Shown here in pieces: positions 42,385-50,363 of a DNA stretch of 64,000 bases; within the stretch, counting starts at the first letter, position 1; each line of letters begins with the position of its first letter. Both the position numbers and the translations under genes were made by a program. Below the pieces are notes generated by a model that saw only the letters and a list, made by a program, of their open reading frames with translations, was not told the origin of the DNA and ran no database searches. This DNA is from Alphaproteobacteria bacterium (lineage in GTDB: Bacteria; Pseudomonadota; Alphaproteobacteria; Rhizobiales; Xanthobacteraceae), in NCBI GenBank assembly GCA_005884685.1, contig VBAH01000017.1, positions 62,001 through 126,000 on the forward strand, given 5' to 3'.

Positions 42385-43338
42385 TCAGTTAATCACGAGC
42401 CCGAGCGTCTTGATCAGGCCCGCCCATTTCGCCTCGTCGCGCTCGATCATTGCTGCGTATTCGTCTGGCGTGCTCGGCGCTGGGTCGCCGCCGTCCGACA
42501 CGATGCGCTTGGTGACCTCATCCGACGTGATGATCGCGCGCATTTCCTTGTTGATTCGCTCGATGATTGGACGCGGCGTGCCGGCCGGCGCAGCGATCGC
42601 GTAATAGAGTACGGCTTCGAAACCCGGCAGCCCCGCCTCCGCGGCGGTCGGCACATCGGGCAGCGCCGCCGAGCGCTTCGGCGACGCAACCGCGATCGCG
42701 CGGATCTTGCCCCCCTGGATATTGCCGAGCGCTGGCGCGATGGTGTTGAAGGCGAGGGTGACGTGACCCCCGACCAGATCGTTGGTGAGCGGACCGGTCC
42801 CTTTGTAGGTCACGGTCGTGATATCGATGCCGGCCATCGCCTTCATCAACTCGATCGCGAAATAGTTCAGCGTCGGAGGCGGCGGCGATCCGGCACTGAG
42901 CTTGCCGGGGTCTTTTTTAGCCATCGCGATCACGTCGGAGAGTGAGTTTGCCGGCAGCGAGGGATGCGACATGATCGCGATCGGGGTCGACGAGATGGTG
43001 CCGATCGGCGCGAAGTCGCGGGTCTCGTACCCGGTATTGGCCGGAAGTGTGAAGCCCGTGGTCAACATCACCAGCGTGTAGCCATCGGCCGGCGCCTTGG
43101 CGGCGGCGCGCGTGCCGATCACCGAACCGGCGCCGGGCCGGTTCTCGATGACGATCTGCTGACCGAGCGCAACGGAAAGCTTCGCCGCCATCACCCGCGC
43201 GATGGTGTCGACGCCGCCGCCGGGCGGAAACGGCACGATCAGCGTGACCGGGCGGGACGGATAGTCTTCGGCGCGGGCGGCGGGAAGCAGCAGCAGCAAC
43301 GCAGCCACGATGGCGGGGATAACGCGCGCGGCTCGCAT
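42385..43338 (-). CDS. Tripartite tricarboxylate transporter binding protein (Bug/TctC family), orphan
   Basis: 317 aa. Signal peptide MRAARVIPAIVAALLLLLPAARA (cleavage ~23). Bug hallmarks follow: YPSRPVTLIVPFPPGGGVDTIARVMA, VIENRPGAGSVIGT, and PDVPTAAEAGLPGF. It binds a carboxylate in the periplasm. No TctA or TctB genes are nearby, which is common for this expanded family. Confidence 0.93.
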   Translation of the reverse strand: MRAARVIPAIVAALLLLLPAARAEDYPSRPVTLIVPFPPGGGVDTIARVMAAKLSVALGQQIVIENRPGAGSVIGTRAAAKAPADGYTLVMLTTGFTLPANTGYETRDFAPIGTISSTPIAIMSHPSLPANSLSDVIAMAKKDPGKLSAGSPPPPTLNYFAIELMKAMAGIDITTVTYKGTGPLTNDLVGGHVTLAFNTIAPALGNIQGGKIRAIAVASPKRSAALPDVPTAAEAGLPGFEAVLYYAIAAPAGTPRPIIERINKEMRAIITSDEVTKRIVSDGGDPAPSTPDEYAAMIERDEAKWAGLIKTLGLVIN

Positions 43339-43443
43339 CGGCTCCTCCTGATGGCGCGGCGCAGTCTAGTCCGGCGCCGCAGCGCGCGCCAAGGGACGCG
43401 GCGGCAGGACGCTGCGGCAGGACGCGGCGGCGGCGCCCTGCAT

Positions 43444-43989
43444 TCAGGCCTCTGCGCGCGGCACCTTGTGCGCGACGATGCGGCCGTCCGGACCGGGTTC
43501 GAGCCGCACCGATTCGTCCGGGCCGACATGGCCGAGGTCGATCTCCCGGTCGGGCAGCACGACGATCACTTTGGTGCCGATGCGGATCGTGATCACGCGC
43601 TCGGCCGCGAGTTTCCGGAATGCTGCGTAATAGGGCGCGCCGCGCCAGGCGGCGGGATATCCCGGATCGACGAATGCGGTGAGGTGGCCGCCCTCGCCCA
43701 TCACCAGCGCGAACTTGGCGCGCTCCGGCTTCCATTCCGGGCCGAGGCCTTTTTCCAGCATCCACTCGCAGTAGAAGATGCGGCAGTCGGACGGCCGCTT
43801 CGCGTAGATGCCGCAGCCTTTGCCGCGGATGCAATGCGGACACCACACGCCGGGCGGCTTTTCGAACTCCGCCACCGCGACGACCTTGCAGCACAGCGTG
43901 CAGGCGCCGCAGCTCCGTCCCCCCACCACCCGCGATTCCGCAAGTGCGGCGGCTTCGGCCAGCGCCGAGTTGCTGTCGGGTGCGCTCAT
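43444..43989 (-). CDS. Cysteine-cluster (YkgJ/CxxCxxCC-type) protein
   Basis: 181 aa cytoplasmic protein. CGACTLCCKVV is the CxxCxxCC signature. A second group, CPHCIRGKGCGIYAKRPSDCRIFYCEW, completes a probable zinc/iron-chelating site. The C-terminal half (about residues 95-175) is a beta-rich extension. Molecular role unknown. Confidence 0.85.
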   Translation of the reverse strand: MSAPDSNSALAEAAALAESRVVGGRSCGACTLCCKVVAVAEFEKPPGVWCPHCIRGKGCGIYAKRPSDCRIFYCEWMLEKGLGPEWKPERAKFALVMGEGGHLTAFVDPGYPAAWRGAPYYAAFRKLAAERVITIRIGTKVIVVLPDREIDLGHVGPDESVRLEPGPDGRIVAHKVPRAEA

Positions 43990-44020
43990 AGAATGAAACG
44001 TTTAGCACATCACCGAATCG

Positions 44021-44049
44021 AAAAACGGCCTCCCAAACTCGGGAGGCCG
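44021..44049 (-). terminator. Rho-independent terminator
   Basis: 9-bp stem CGGCCTCCC/GGGAGGCCG with a 6-base loop, followed on the minus strand by TTTTT. It lies 28 bp after the stop of the exported protein gene at 44077. Confidence 0.9.
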
Positions 44050-44076
44050 CTTAATCGCTACGCAACAATACTCGAC

Positions 44077-44472
44077 TTAGAAGGCGCCGCCCATCGCGCG
44101 CAGGACATTGCGGCCGCTCTCGCGCTGCCGCTCGTCGAGGCTGGCGATCAGCGGGCCCGCCGCCGACATCGCGCGCTGCAATGCCATCGCGCTACCGGCA
44201 TAGCCGCTGACACGCTCACGCACCTGGTGCACCCAACCATTGCTCTCGCCGCGCTGCTCGCGGATCGCGGCGCGCAGCGCCGCCTCGACCGGACGCCAAT
44301 GCGGCAACTGTTCGGCGGTCAAACGCAGCGCACTGCGCAGACGCGCGATCTTGCCCTCGGTCACGATTACTTCCTGGGCGGACGCCGACACCGGCCCAAT
44401 GCCCTTTTCGGAAACGAACAGCGGTCCCATCATCGCGAGCGCAACGGCCCCCGCGAACACTGCCTTTCTCAT
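44077..44472 (-). CDS. Small exported helical protein with LTxxQ motif (Spy/CpxP-like)
   Basis: 131 aa from the ATG at 44472 with GGAG 9 nt upstream. N-terminal signal MRKAVFAGAVALAMMGPLF, cleavage near the SASAQ at ~33. The mature part is helical with LRLTAEQLPHWRPVEAALRAAIREQ, the LTxxQ motif of periplasmic Spy-like chaperones, and a second helix LIASLDERQRESGRNVLRAM. Probably a small periplasmic protein with a stress or chaperone role. It is a monocistronic gene closed by the terminator at 44021. Confidence 0.72.
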   Translation of the reverse strand: MRKAVFAGAVALAMMGPLFVSEKGIGPVSASAQEVIVTEGKIARLRSALRLTAEQLPHWRPVEAALRAAIREQRGESNGWVHQVRERVSGYAGSAMALQRAMSAAGPLIASLDERQRESGRNVLRAMGGAF

Positions 44473-44800
44473 GCAGTCTTTCTCCAGTTTCGCGTTTGTG
44501 GTTGATGCGCGCGGAGTAGGCAGAAATCGCGTCGGCAGCAAGGGCAAAATGCGCGCAAAGTGTGACTCACTCTACGTGTTTTCACGAGGAGTTTCAGAGA
44601 GTTCCAACAGAGGTTCGAATGCGAAACGCGGAACCTCGATTTAAGTTCCATGCGTTCGTAAAATAGCACTTTCGCGAAATAATCTGGCGCGAAACGCGCG
44701 GTCACGAATTAAGGCAACCGGCAACAATCAGGGTCACATGCACCGCCAACGAAATGGCCGGAGCGAATCGCGGCCATCGCGTTGTCTCACCTGAGCAACC
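44473..44800. other. Non-coding gap (328 bp)
   Basis: Lies between the leuA 3' end and the start of the exported-protein gene, both on the minus strand, so it holds the latter's promoter. It is more AT-rich than its surroundings. Apart from a weak ATGGCC/GGCCAT stem at about 44753-44776, near the leuA end, nothing was seen. Confidence 0.5.
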
Positions 44801-46390
44801 TCAGCCGACCTCGGTCGAATGGATTCGCCGCTGTCCGACCACCAGCGTCTCGCCGTTGCCCCGGTGGCGCTTGATCAGGAGCTTGTTGAGCGCACCGAGA
44901 TAAGCCTTCGCGGAAGCGACGAGCGTGTCGGGATCGGAGCCCTTGGAGGTGACCGCCCGACCGTTCTCCGAAAGGCGCACCGAAACCTCCGCCTGTGCGT
45001 CCGTCCCCGCGGTGACGGCGTGCACCTGATAGAGCTCGAGCACGGCATCGTGCGGAACCATTGCCTTGACGCAATTAAACACCGCGTCGACCGGGCCGTT
45101 GCCCTCGCATTCCTCGATCATCTGCTTGCCGTCGATGTCGAGTTTCATGGTCGCACGCTGCGGCCCGCGCGTGCCCGCGATCACCGAGAGCGAGACCAGT
45201 TTGATCCGGTCCTGCGCATGCGCGATCTCCTCATCGACCAGCGCTTCGATGTCCTCGTCGTAGATATGCTTCTTGCGGTCGGCGAGCGCCTTGAAGCGCA
45301 CGAAGGCGTCCTCGAGCTGGTTGCTCTGCAAATGGTAGCCCATCTCTTCGAGCTTGTGCACGAAGGCGTGGCGCCCGGAGTGCTTGCCCATCACCAGCGA
45401 GGTCTGCTTCACGCCAACGGTCTCGGGCGTCATGATCTCGTAGGTTTGCGCATTCTTCAGCATGCCGTCCTGATGGATGCCGCTTTCGTGCGCGAACGCG
45501 TTGCGCCCGACGATCGCCTTGTTGTACTGCACCGGGAACGAAGTCGCCGCCGCGACCAGCTTCGAGGCGCGCGTCAGCATCGTGGCATCGACGCCGGTCC
45601 AGAACGGCAGCACGTCGTTGCGCACCTTCATCGCCATGACGACCTCTTCGAGCGCCGCATTGCCCGCGCGCTCGCCGATGCCGTTGATGGTGCATTCGAT
45701 CTGGCGGCAGCCTGCCTTCACGCCGGCGAGCGAATTGGCAACTGCCATGCCGAGATCGTTATGGCAATGCACCGAGAAGCGCGCTTTGTCGGAGTTGGGC
45801 ACATTCTCGCGCACGCGCTTGAACATGTCGAAATATTCCTCCGGCACGGTGTAGCCGACGGTATCCGGGATGTTGATCGTCGTCGCGCCGGCCTTGATCG
45901 CGGCTTCGATACAGCGGCAGAGGAAGTCGAACTCGGTGCGCGTGCCGTCTTCGGCGCTCCATTCGACATCGTCGACATGATTGCGCGCACGGGTGACCTG
46001 CGCGATCACCATGTCGAGCACCTCGTGCGGCTCCTTCTGCAGCTTCCACTTCATGTGTACCGGCGAAGTGGAGAGGAAGGTGTGGATGCGCTTGCGCTCG
46101 GCCGGCTTGATCGCCTCGGCGCAGCGATCGATATCGTTGAACGCTGCGCGCGAGAGGCCGCACACGACCGCGTTCCTGGTGCGCTTGGCGATTTCATGGA
46201 CGGCGGCGAAGTCGCCCTCTGAGGCGATCGGGAAACCGGCCTCGATGATGTCGACGCCCATCTGGTCGAGCAGCTCGGCAACTTCGAGCTTCTCCTCGTG
46301 CGTCATCGTGGCGCCGGGACATTGCTCGCCGTCGCGCAAGGTCGTGTCGAAGATGACGACGCGATCCTTCTCGGATTGGCTGGTGGTCAT
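44801..46390 (-). CDS. leuA: 2-isopropylmalate synthase
   Basis: 529 aa. Condenses acetyl-CoA and 2-oxoisovalerate in the first committed step of leucine synthesis. FDTTLRDGEQCPGATM gives the catalytic Arg-Asp, HCHNDLGMAVANSLAGVKAG the metal His pair. The C-terminal ~140 residues form the leucine-binding regulatory domain, so feedback inhibition is expected. Transcription is probably controlled by the leucine leader peptide and attenuator just upstream. Confidence 0.97.
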   Translation of the reverse strand: MTTSQSEKDRVVIFDTTLRDGEQCPGATMTHEEKLEVAELLDQMGVDIIEAGFPIASEGDFAAVHEIAKRTRNAVVCGLSRAAFNDIDRCAEAIKPAERKRIHTFLSTSPVHMKWKLQKEPHEVLDMVIAQVTRARNHVDDVEWSAEDGTRTEFDFLCRCIEAAIKAGATTINIPDTVGYTVPEEYFDMFKRVRENVPNSDKARFSVHCHNDLGMAVANSLAGVKAGCRQIECTINGIGERAGNAALEEVVMAMKVRNDVLPFWTGVDATMLTRASKLVAAATSFPVQYNKAIVGRNAFAHESGIHQDGMLKNAQTYEIMTPETVGVKQTSLVMGKHSGRHAFVHKLEEMGYHLQSNQLEDAFVRFKALADRKKHIYDEDIEALVDEEIAHAQDRIKLVSLSVIAGTRGPQRATMKLDIDGKQMIEECEGNGPVDAVFNCVKAMVPHDAVLELYQVHAVTAGTDAQAEVSVRLSENGRAVTSKGSDPDTLVASAKAYLGALNKLLIKRHRGNGETLVVGQRRIHSTEVG

Positions 46391-46439
46391 GCACTTGATC
46401 CTTCTAGGCTGCGCTCTCTAGCGCTTGATCTGAACGAAT

Positions 46440-46542
46440 GCGCCCTCACGGGCGCCCGGGGTTTCGAAGAACCCCTGAGTGCCCAGGCGCATGCGCCCAA
46501 CCGGCCCTCAGGGGCTGATAAGAAGGAGGTTCAGAATGAGGG
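46440..46542 (-). promoter_or_regulatory. Leucine attenuator (mutually exclusive hairpins) before leuA
   Basis: In transcription order the segments are CCCTCA (46542-46537), CTGAGGG region (46514-46505), CTCAGGGG (46479-46472) and AACCCC region. Possible stems: 1:2 = 46537-46542 with 46505-46510; 2:3 = 46507-46514 with 46472-46479 (8 bp perfect); 3:4 = 46470-46475 with 46458-46463. Stem 2:3 excludes both others. A last GCGCCC/GGGCGC hairpin (46440-46445, 46450-46455) follows. The Leu codons of the leader peptide lie over segment 1. No strong U-run follows, so the terminator step is not fully clear. Confidence 0.75.
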
Positions 46543-46606
46543 CAGCAGCCGGCCGGCCCTGACCGGCCCCCGGAGCGATCGCGCGGTCATCGCGGCGGAT
46601 CGACAT
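46508..46606 (-). CDS. leuA leader peptide (32 aa)
   Basis: Begins MSIRRDDRAIAPGAG and ends ALILNLLLISP. It has five Leu and two Ile codons in the last ten positions (CTC ATT CTG AAC CTC CTT CTT ATC). GAGGG lies about 6 nt before the ATG. The stop codon falls within the attenuator stem that pairs either back to the Leu codons or forward, so ribosome stalling at Leu codons would switch the fold. Situated 117 bp upstream of leuA on the same strand. Confidence 0.82.
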   Translation of the reverse strand: MSIRRDDRAIAPGAGQGRPAAALILNLLLISP

Positions 46607-46749
46607 TTCTGCCCTCGTCGTCGGGTTCCCAAGGTCGCGGAGAATGGTGAACGGAACGTTAACCGCGGGAAGCCGATGCCCGGGTTTCTAACGGATGTGC
46701 GGGGTGCGGTGCAAGAGAAGGATTAGGTCAGCGAGGTTGTCCGAACTGC

Positions 46750-47652
46750 TCACGTCGCCTTCCGCCGTTTCGCTCCCTCGGCGGCCAGCGCGCGTTTCAC
46801 TTTCTCAAGCTCTTTGAGCGCGGCCCCCTCGACCTTGGGAAATTCAAGCTTCAGGCTCTCCATCGCCTCGACAATGACCTCGGAAATCACCAGCCTGGCG
46901 AATGGTTTGTTGTCGGCCGGCACAACGTACCAGGGCGCCTCCGGCCGGCTGGTGTGGCGGATCGCATCCTCATACGCGTCCATGTACTTGTTCCACAGCT
47001 TGCGTTCGGCCACATCACCCATTTCAAACTTCCAGCGCTTCCCGGGCTCCTCGAGCCGCGCGAGGAAACGCTTGCGCTGCTCTTCCTTCGAGACGTGCAG
47101 GAAAAACTTCAGAATGAGTACGCCGTTGCGTGCAAGGTGGCGCTCGAAATCGCGAATGCTTTGGAAGCGGTGCTTCCAGATGTCCTTGTCGACCAGCGAA
47201 GGCGGGATTTGCGCGTTCGTCACGAATTCCGGGTGCACGCGCGCCACCAGCACGTCTTCGTAGTGCGAGCGATTGAAAATCCCGATGCGCCCGCGTTCGG
47301 GCAGCGCTTTCGCAACGCGCCACAGGAAATCGTGATCGCGTTCCTCATGGCTCGGCTGCTTGAATGCATGCACCTGAACGCCCTGCGGATCGACGCCCGA
47401 CATCACGTGCTTGATCGCACCGTCCTTGCCGGCCGCATCCATCGCCTGGAAAACCACAAGAACGGCCCAGCGGTTCTGCGCGTAAAGCTTCTCCTGCAGC
47501 TCGGTGAGCCGCTCGACACCGCTAGCGAGCATTGCCTTGGCGTCGGCCTTCTCGATGTCGAGGCCGCAGGTATCTTGCGGGTCACAGTCGGACAGGCGGA
47601 ACTTGTCGGGCTTGTCGATGCGGAACTTCTTGATGATCTTGGTGAGCTTCAT
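46750..47652 (-). CDS. ppk2: PPK2 family polyphosphate:nucleotide phosphotransferase
   Basis: 300 aa, single PPK2 domain. Walker A-like AMDAAGKDGAIKHVMSGVDPQG, the lid-type RSHYEDVLVARVHPEF, and FFLHVSKEEQRKRFLARLEEP. It transfers phosphate from polyphosphate to AMP or ADP (or the reverse); one-domain short members are often AMP- or broad-specificity, so the exact nucleotide is unsettled. Cytoplasmic. Last gene of a tight four-gene minus-strand run. Confidence 0.93.
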   Translation of the reverse strand: MKLTKIIKKFRIDKPDKFRLSDCDPQDTCGLDIEKADAKAMLASGVERLTELQEKLYAQNRWAVLVVFQAMDAAGKDGAIKHVMSGVDPQGVQVHAFKQPSHEERDHDFLWRVAKALPERGRIGIFNRSHYEDVLVARVHPEFVTNAQIPPSLVDKDIWKHRFQSIRDFERHLARNGVLILKFFLHVSKEEQRKRFLARLEEPGKRWKFEMGDVAERKLWNKYMDAYEDAIRHTSRPEAPWYVVPADNKPFARLVISEVIVEAMESLKLEFPKVEGAALKELEKVKRALAAEGAKRRKAT

Positions 47653-47693
47653 GGTGGCAGTTCACGCTGCGCCGGCTGGCTTGGCAAGCCGCC

Positions 47694-48392
47694 TCAGCGC
47701 AGGCGGCTCCTGAGAAACCTCGTGACATAAGGCGGCATGGCCGGGCGCAGGTCGGCCAGGCCGCGCACGATGTGAATGCCCGATAGCTCCGGCCGCCGTT
47801 GACCGGCAAGAAAGGCGCGGATGCGCTCATGCAGCGCGACCGCGGTCTCCCGCGCCTGGACGATCTTCATCAGCGCGATGCGCTGCCCGAGCGGCGTGGC
47901 GGTCCAGCCCGTTTCCGGCATGGCATCGGCGAGGCCAAGGCCCGTCTCCTCGGTGAGCTCGCGCATCACGCCGCCCTCAAGGTCGACCGTTTCGCCGACG
48001 ATATCGTTCGGATCGGGCGTGCCGGCGGCGAAATAGATCTGTCCCGCGGTCGCCGTATGCGCACCCATCACGCCGAGCAGGAACGCGCCGTCGGAGGAAC
48101 GCAGCGCCGCCATCGGGAAGCAGTTGCGGATCGTCTTGTCCGGAAAGTCCCAGTCACGCCACGAGATGAAGCTTGCGAAGTCGGTTTCCAGGTACGCGCC
48201 GCTGAGCACGCCGTCCGCGATCTCGCCGCGCCGCAACAGCAGCACCCGGCCATTGAACATTTCCGGCTTCTCAACACGCAGCCTGGCGAAATGCGCATCG
48301 ATCTCGGCGCGGCGCTCGCTCGCGAACGCCCAGTGCGCGGGCTCGAAGCGCAGATCGAGCCGCGCCACCGGGATGATCGGAATGTCCGTCAT
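47694..48392 (-). CDS. NUDIX hydrolase family protein
   Basis: 232 aa from the ATG at 48392 (MTDIPIIPVARLDLRF). The Nudix region reads GETVDLEGGVMRELTEETGL; the RELxEExGL half is intact but the spacing of the first Gly-Glu half is shorter than the canonical box. The N-terminal ~100 residues (LRRGEIADGVLSGAYLETDFASFISWRDW) are specific to a larger Nudix subgroup. Hydrolyses a nucleoside diphosphate derivative, identity unknown. 33 bp after the PhzF gene. Confidence 0.82.
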   Translation of the reverse strand: MTDIPIIPVARLDLRFEPAHWAFASERRAEIDAHFARLRVEKPEMFNGRVLLLRRGEIADGVLSGAYLETDFASFISWRDWDFPDKTIRNCFPMAALRSSDGAFLLGVMGAHTATAGQIYFAAGTPDPNDIVGETVDLEGGVMRELTEETGLGLADAMPETGWTATPLGQRIALMKIVQARETAVALHERIRAFLAGQRRPELSGIHIVRGLADLRPAMPPYVTRFLRSRLR

Positions 48393-48425
48393 GCGCGCGC
48401 GTCGTCGCAGGCGCACTCGCGCTGG

Positions 48426-49325
48426 TCAAGCCTCGATCGTGCCCTCGGTCACGATGACGGCGCTGCCGCCGATCGATGCGCTCACCAGTTTGCCCGCGCC
48501 GATATTCAGCGTGAGGTCGATCAGGCTCGGCCGTCCCATCTCAAATCCCTGCTCGATGCGCACGAGATGTTCGCCGTCCTGGTAGTCCCCATGGACGGAG
48601 AGGTAGCCGGCGAATGCAGCAGCCGCCGATCCGGTCGCGGGATCTTCCGGCACGCCCTGATGCGGCGCGAACATGCGTGTGTGAAAGGCATATCCCGGTG
48701 TCATGGTTTCGCGACAGAACATGTAGGCCGCCGCGTGAGCATCGAAGCCGAATGCCTTGTCCCAGAGGGCCGGATTGACACGGCAACGCCGGATCGCATC
48801 CAGGCCGCGCATTGGCACCAGCGAGTACGGCGCTCCCGCAGACCACCGCGCCGGGCGCAGGTCGGCGGAACCGATATCGCCAACCTCAAGTCCCAGTGCC
48901 GCCGCGAGCGTCGCATTGTCGGCGGGCGCGCCAATCTCCGCGGGCAGTCGTGGCAGATCGAATACCGCGCGGCCGCCGTCCGCTCCGTTCGGGGTTGTCT
49001 TGCAAGCGACGAGCCCGATGTTGAGTTCGAGCACGAAATCGCGTGCGTTTGCTTCGCCTTCCAGCTGCCCGAGCAGCACAGCCGTCCCAACCGTCGGGTG
49101 ACCGGCAAAAGGCAGTTCGGAAACCGGCGTGAAGATTCGAATTTTCGCGCGATTGCCTTTATCGAGCGAGGGAAACACAAACACCGTCTCGGACAGATTG
49201 AATTCGCGCGCGATGGCCTGCATCGCAGCGGAGTCGAGGCCGTCCGGTTCCAGCACGACCGCCAGCGGGTTGCCGGCGAAGCGCTTGTCGGTGAACACGT
49301 CGAGCGTGACGAAACGGCGGCGCAT
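48426..49325 (-). CDS. PhzF family isomerase-like protein
   Basis: 299 aa. PhzF fold landmarks: VTLDVFTDKRFAGNPLAVV, the catalytic Glu in NLSETVFVFP near 45, SELPFAGHPTVGTA, and GVPEDPATGSAAAAF. No other phenazine genes are present, so it is a general-metabolism PhzF-type isomerase or epimerase. It starts 8 bp after the pyridoxal kinase stop. Confidence 0.93.
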   Translation of the reverse strand: MRRRFVTLDVFTDKRFAGNPLAVVLEPDGLDSAAMQAIAREFNLSETVFVFPSLDKGNRAKIRIFTPVSELPFAGHPTVGTAVLLGQLEGEANARDFVLELNIGLVACKTTPNGADGGRAVFDLPRLPAEIGAPADNATLAAALGLEVGDIGSADLRPARWSAGAPYSLVPMRGLDAIRRCRVNPALWDKAFGFDAHAAAYMFCRETMTPGYAFHTRMFAPHQGVPEDPATGSAAAAFAGYLSVHGDYQDGEHLVRIEQGFEMGRPSLIDLTLNIGAGKLVSASIGGSAVIVTEGTIEA

Positions 49326-49333
49326 GAAGCCTC

Positions 49334-50182
49334 CTAGATCTCTTCCGGCTCGAACATTCGGGTCGGGGTGACGAATTCGTCCTGCGCTCCGATCAGCAGG
49401 ATTTCGCGCGAATTTGCCTCGGCGGTGAGCCTGAGCACGCCGAAGATGGACGACGCGGCGCGCGACAACGCTTCGCCTGCCGAACCGGTGCGCAGACAGT
49501 GCGCAAAGAACAGCGCCGCGATGGCATCGCCCGCGCCATTGACCGAAATCGGCAGCTTCGGGGTGCGCACACGAAAGCGGCCTGAGGCGTCGGAGGCGAC
49601 GAGATCGATCGCATCGGGCGGGGTTTCATCCGTATGCAGCGAGGTCACCATGACGACCTTGGGCCCGAGCGCGTGCAGCGCATCGATGGCGGCCAGAGCC
49701 TCGCCACGCGCCGCACTCGTTCGACGGGTCAGGTGATCGAGCTCGAACTGGTTCGGTGTGACGATGTCGGCGGCAGGCACGGCGTAATCGCGCATGAATT
49801 CTGGAATGCCGGGCCGCACGAACACATCGCGCCCGACATCGCCGATCACAGGATCGCAGCAGTAACGCGCGGCGGGATTCGCGGCCTTCACCTGCGCGAC
49901 CGCATCGAGGATCGCCGCGCCGGTCTCGGCCGAGCCCATATAACCGGACAGCACGCCGTCGCATTGGCCGAGCGCACCGCGCTCCGCGATCCCGCGCACC
50001 AGCTCGGTGATCAGGCTCGCATCGAATACGCGGCCGGTCCACGCGCCATAGCCGGTGTGATTGGAGAACTGCACCGTGTGGACCGGCCACACTTCGACGC
50101 CAATGCGCTGCAGCGGAAATATCGCGGCGGCGTTGCCGACATGGCCGTAGGCGACGTGCGACTGGATCGAGAGGATGTTCAC
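49334..50182 (-). CDS. pdxY: Pyridoxal kinase
   Basis: 282 aa ribokinase-fold enzyme. MNILSIQSHVAYGHVGNAAAIFPLQRIGVEVWPVHTVQFSNHTGYG, VLSGYMGS, YCCDPVIGD, TPNQFELDHLTRR and the anion hole/catalytic NGAGDAIAALFF match PdxY/PdxK. It phosphorylates pyridoxal to PLP in the vitamin B6 salvage path. Head of the pdxY-phzF-nudix-ppk2 run, with a family A palindrome just upstream. Confidence 0.95.
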   Translation of the reverse strand: MNILSIQSHVAYGHVGNAAAIFPLQRIGVEVWPVHTVQFSNHTGYGAWTGRVFDASLITELVRGIAERGALGQCDGVLSGYMGSAETGAAILDAVAQVKAANPAARYCCDPVIGDVGRDVFVRPGIPEFMRDYAVPAADIVTPNQFELDHLTRRTSAARGEALAAIDALHALGPKVVMVTSLHTDETPPDAIDLVASDASGRFRVRTPKLPISVNGAGDAIAALFFAHCLRTGSAGEALSRAASSIFGVLRLTAEANSREILLIGAQDEFVTPTRMFEPEEI

Positions 50183-50188
50183 ACTCAG

Positions 50189-50279
50189 TCCTCATCCTGA
50201 GGGGGTCGCGCAAGCGGCCGTCTCGAAGGATGGCCTCATGCTTCGAGACGCGCGCTTCGCGCGCTCCTCAGCATAAGGA
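50189..50279. repeat. Intergenic palindrome, family A
   Basis: TCCTCATCCTGAGGG and CTCCTCAGCATAAGGA outer arms, with GTCTCGAAGGATGG against CTTCGAGACGCG. It lacks the inserted module seen at 37213. Confidence 0.88.
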
Positions 50280-50280
50280 C

Positions 50281-50304
50281 GCGGCGGGAGCATGGTCCCG
50301 CCGC
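50281..50304. other. 9-bp hairpin after orphan binding-protein gene
   Basis: GCGGCGGGA and TCCCGCCGC flank GCATGG, 60 bp 3' of the binding-protein stop on the minus strand. No T-run; a weak terminator or RNA-stabilising stem. Confidence 0.6.
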
Positions 50305-50363
50305 GCCGCAATATCCAACCGTTTTTCGTGATCGCGGCGATCAGCCGCCGTGATCGCTCGCGC

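Noticed and set aside
46523-46562. Plus-strand AAGGAGG followed by ATG and an 8-codon ORF
   Set aside because: It is the complement of the leuA leader peptide and attenuator; no plus-strand gene follows that it could regulate.
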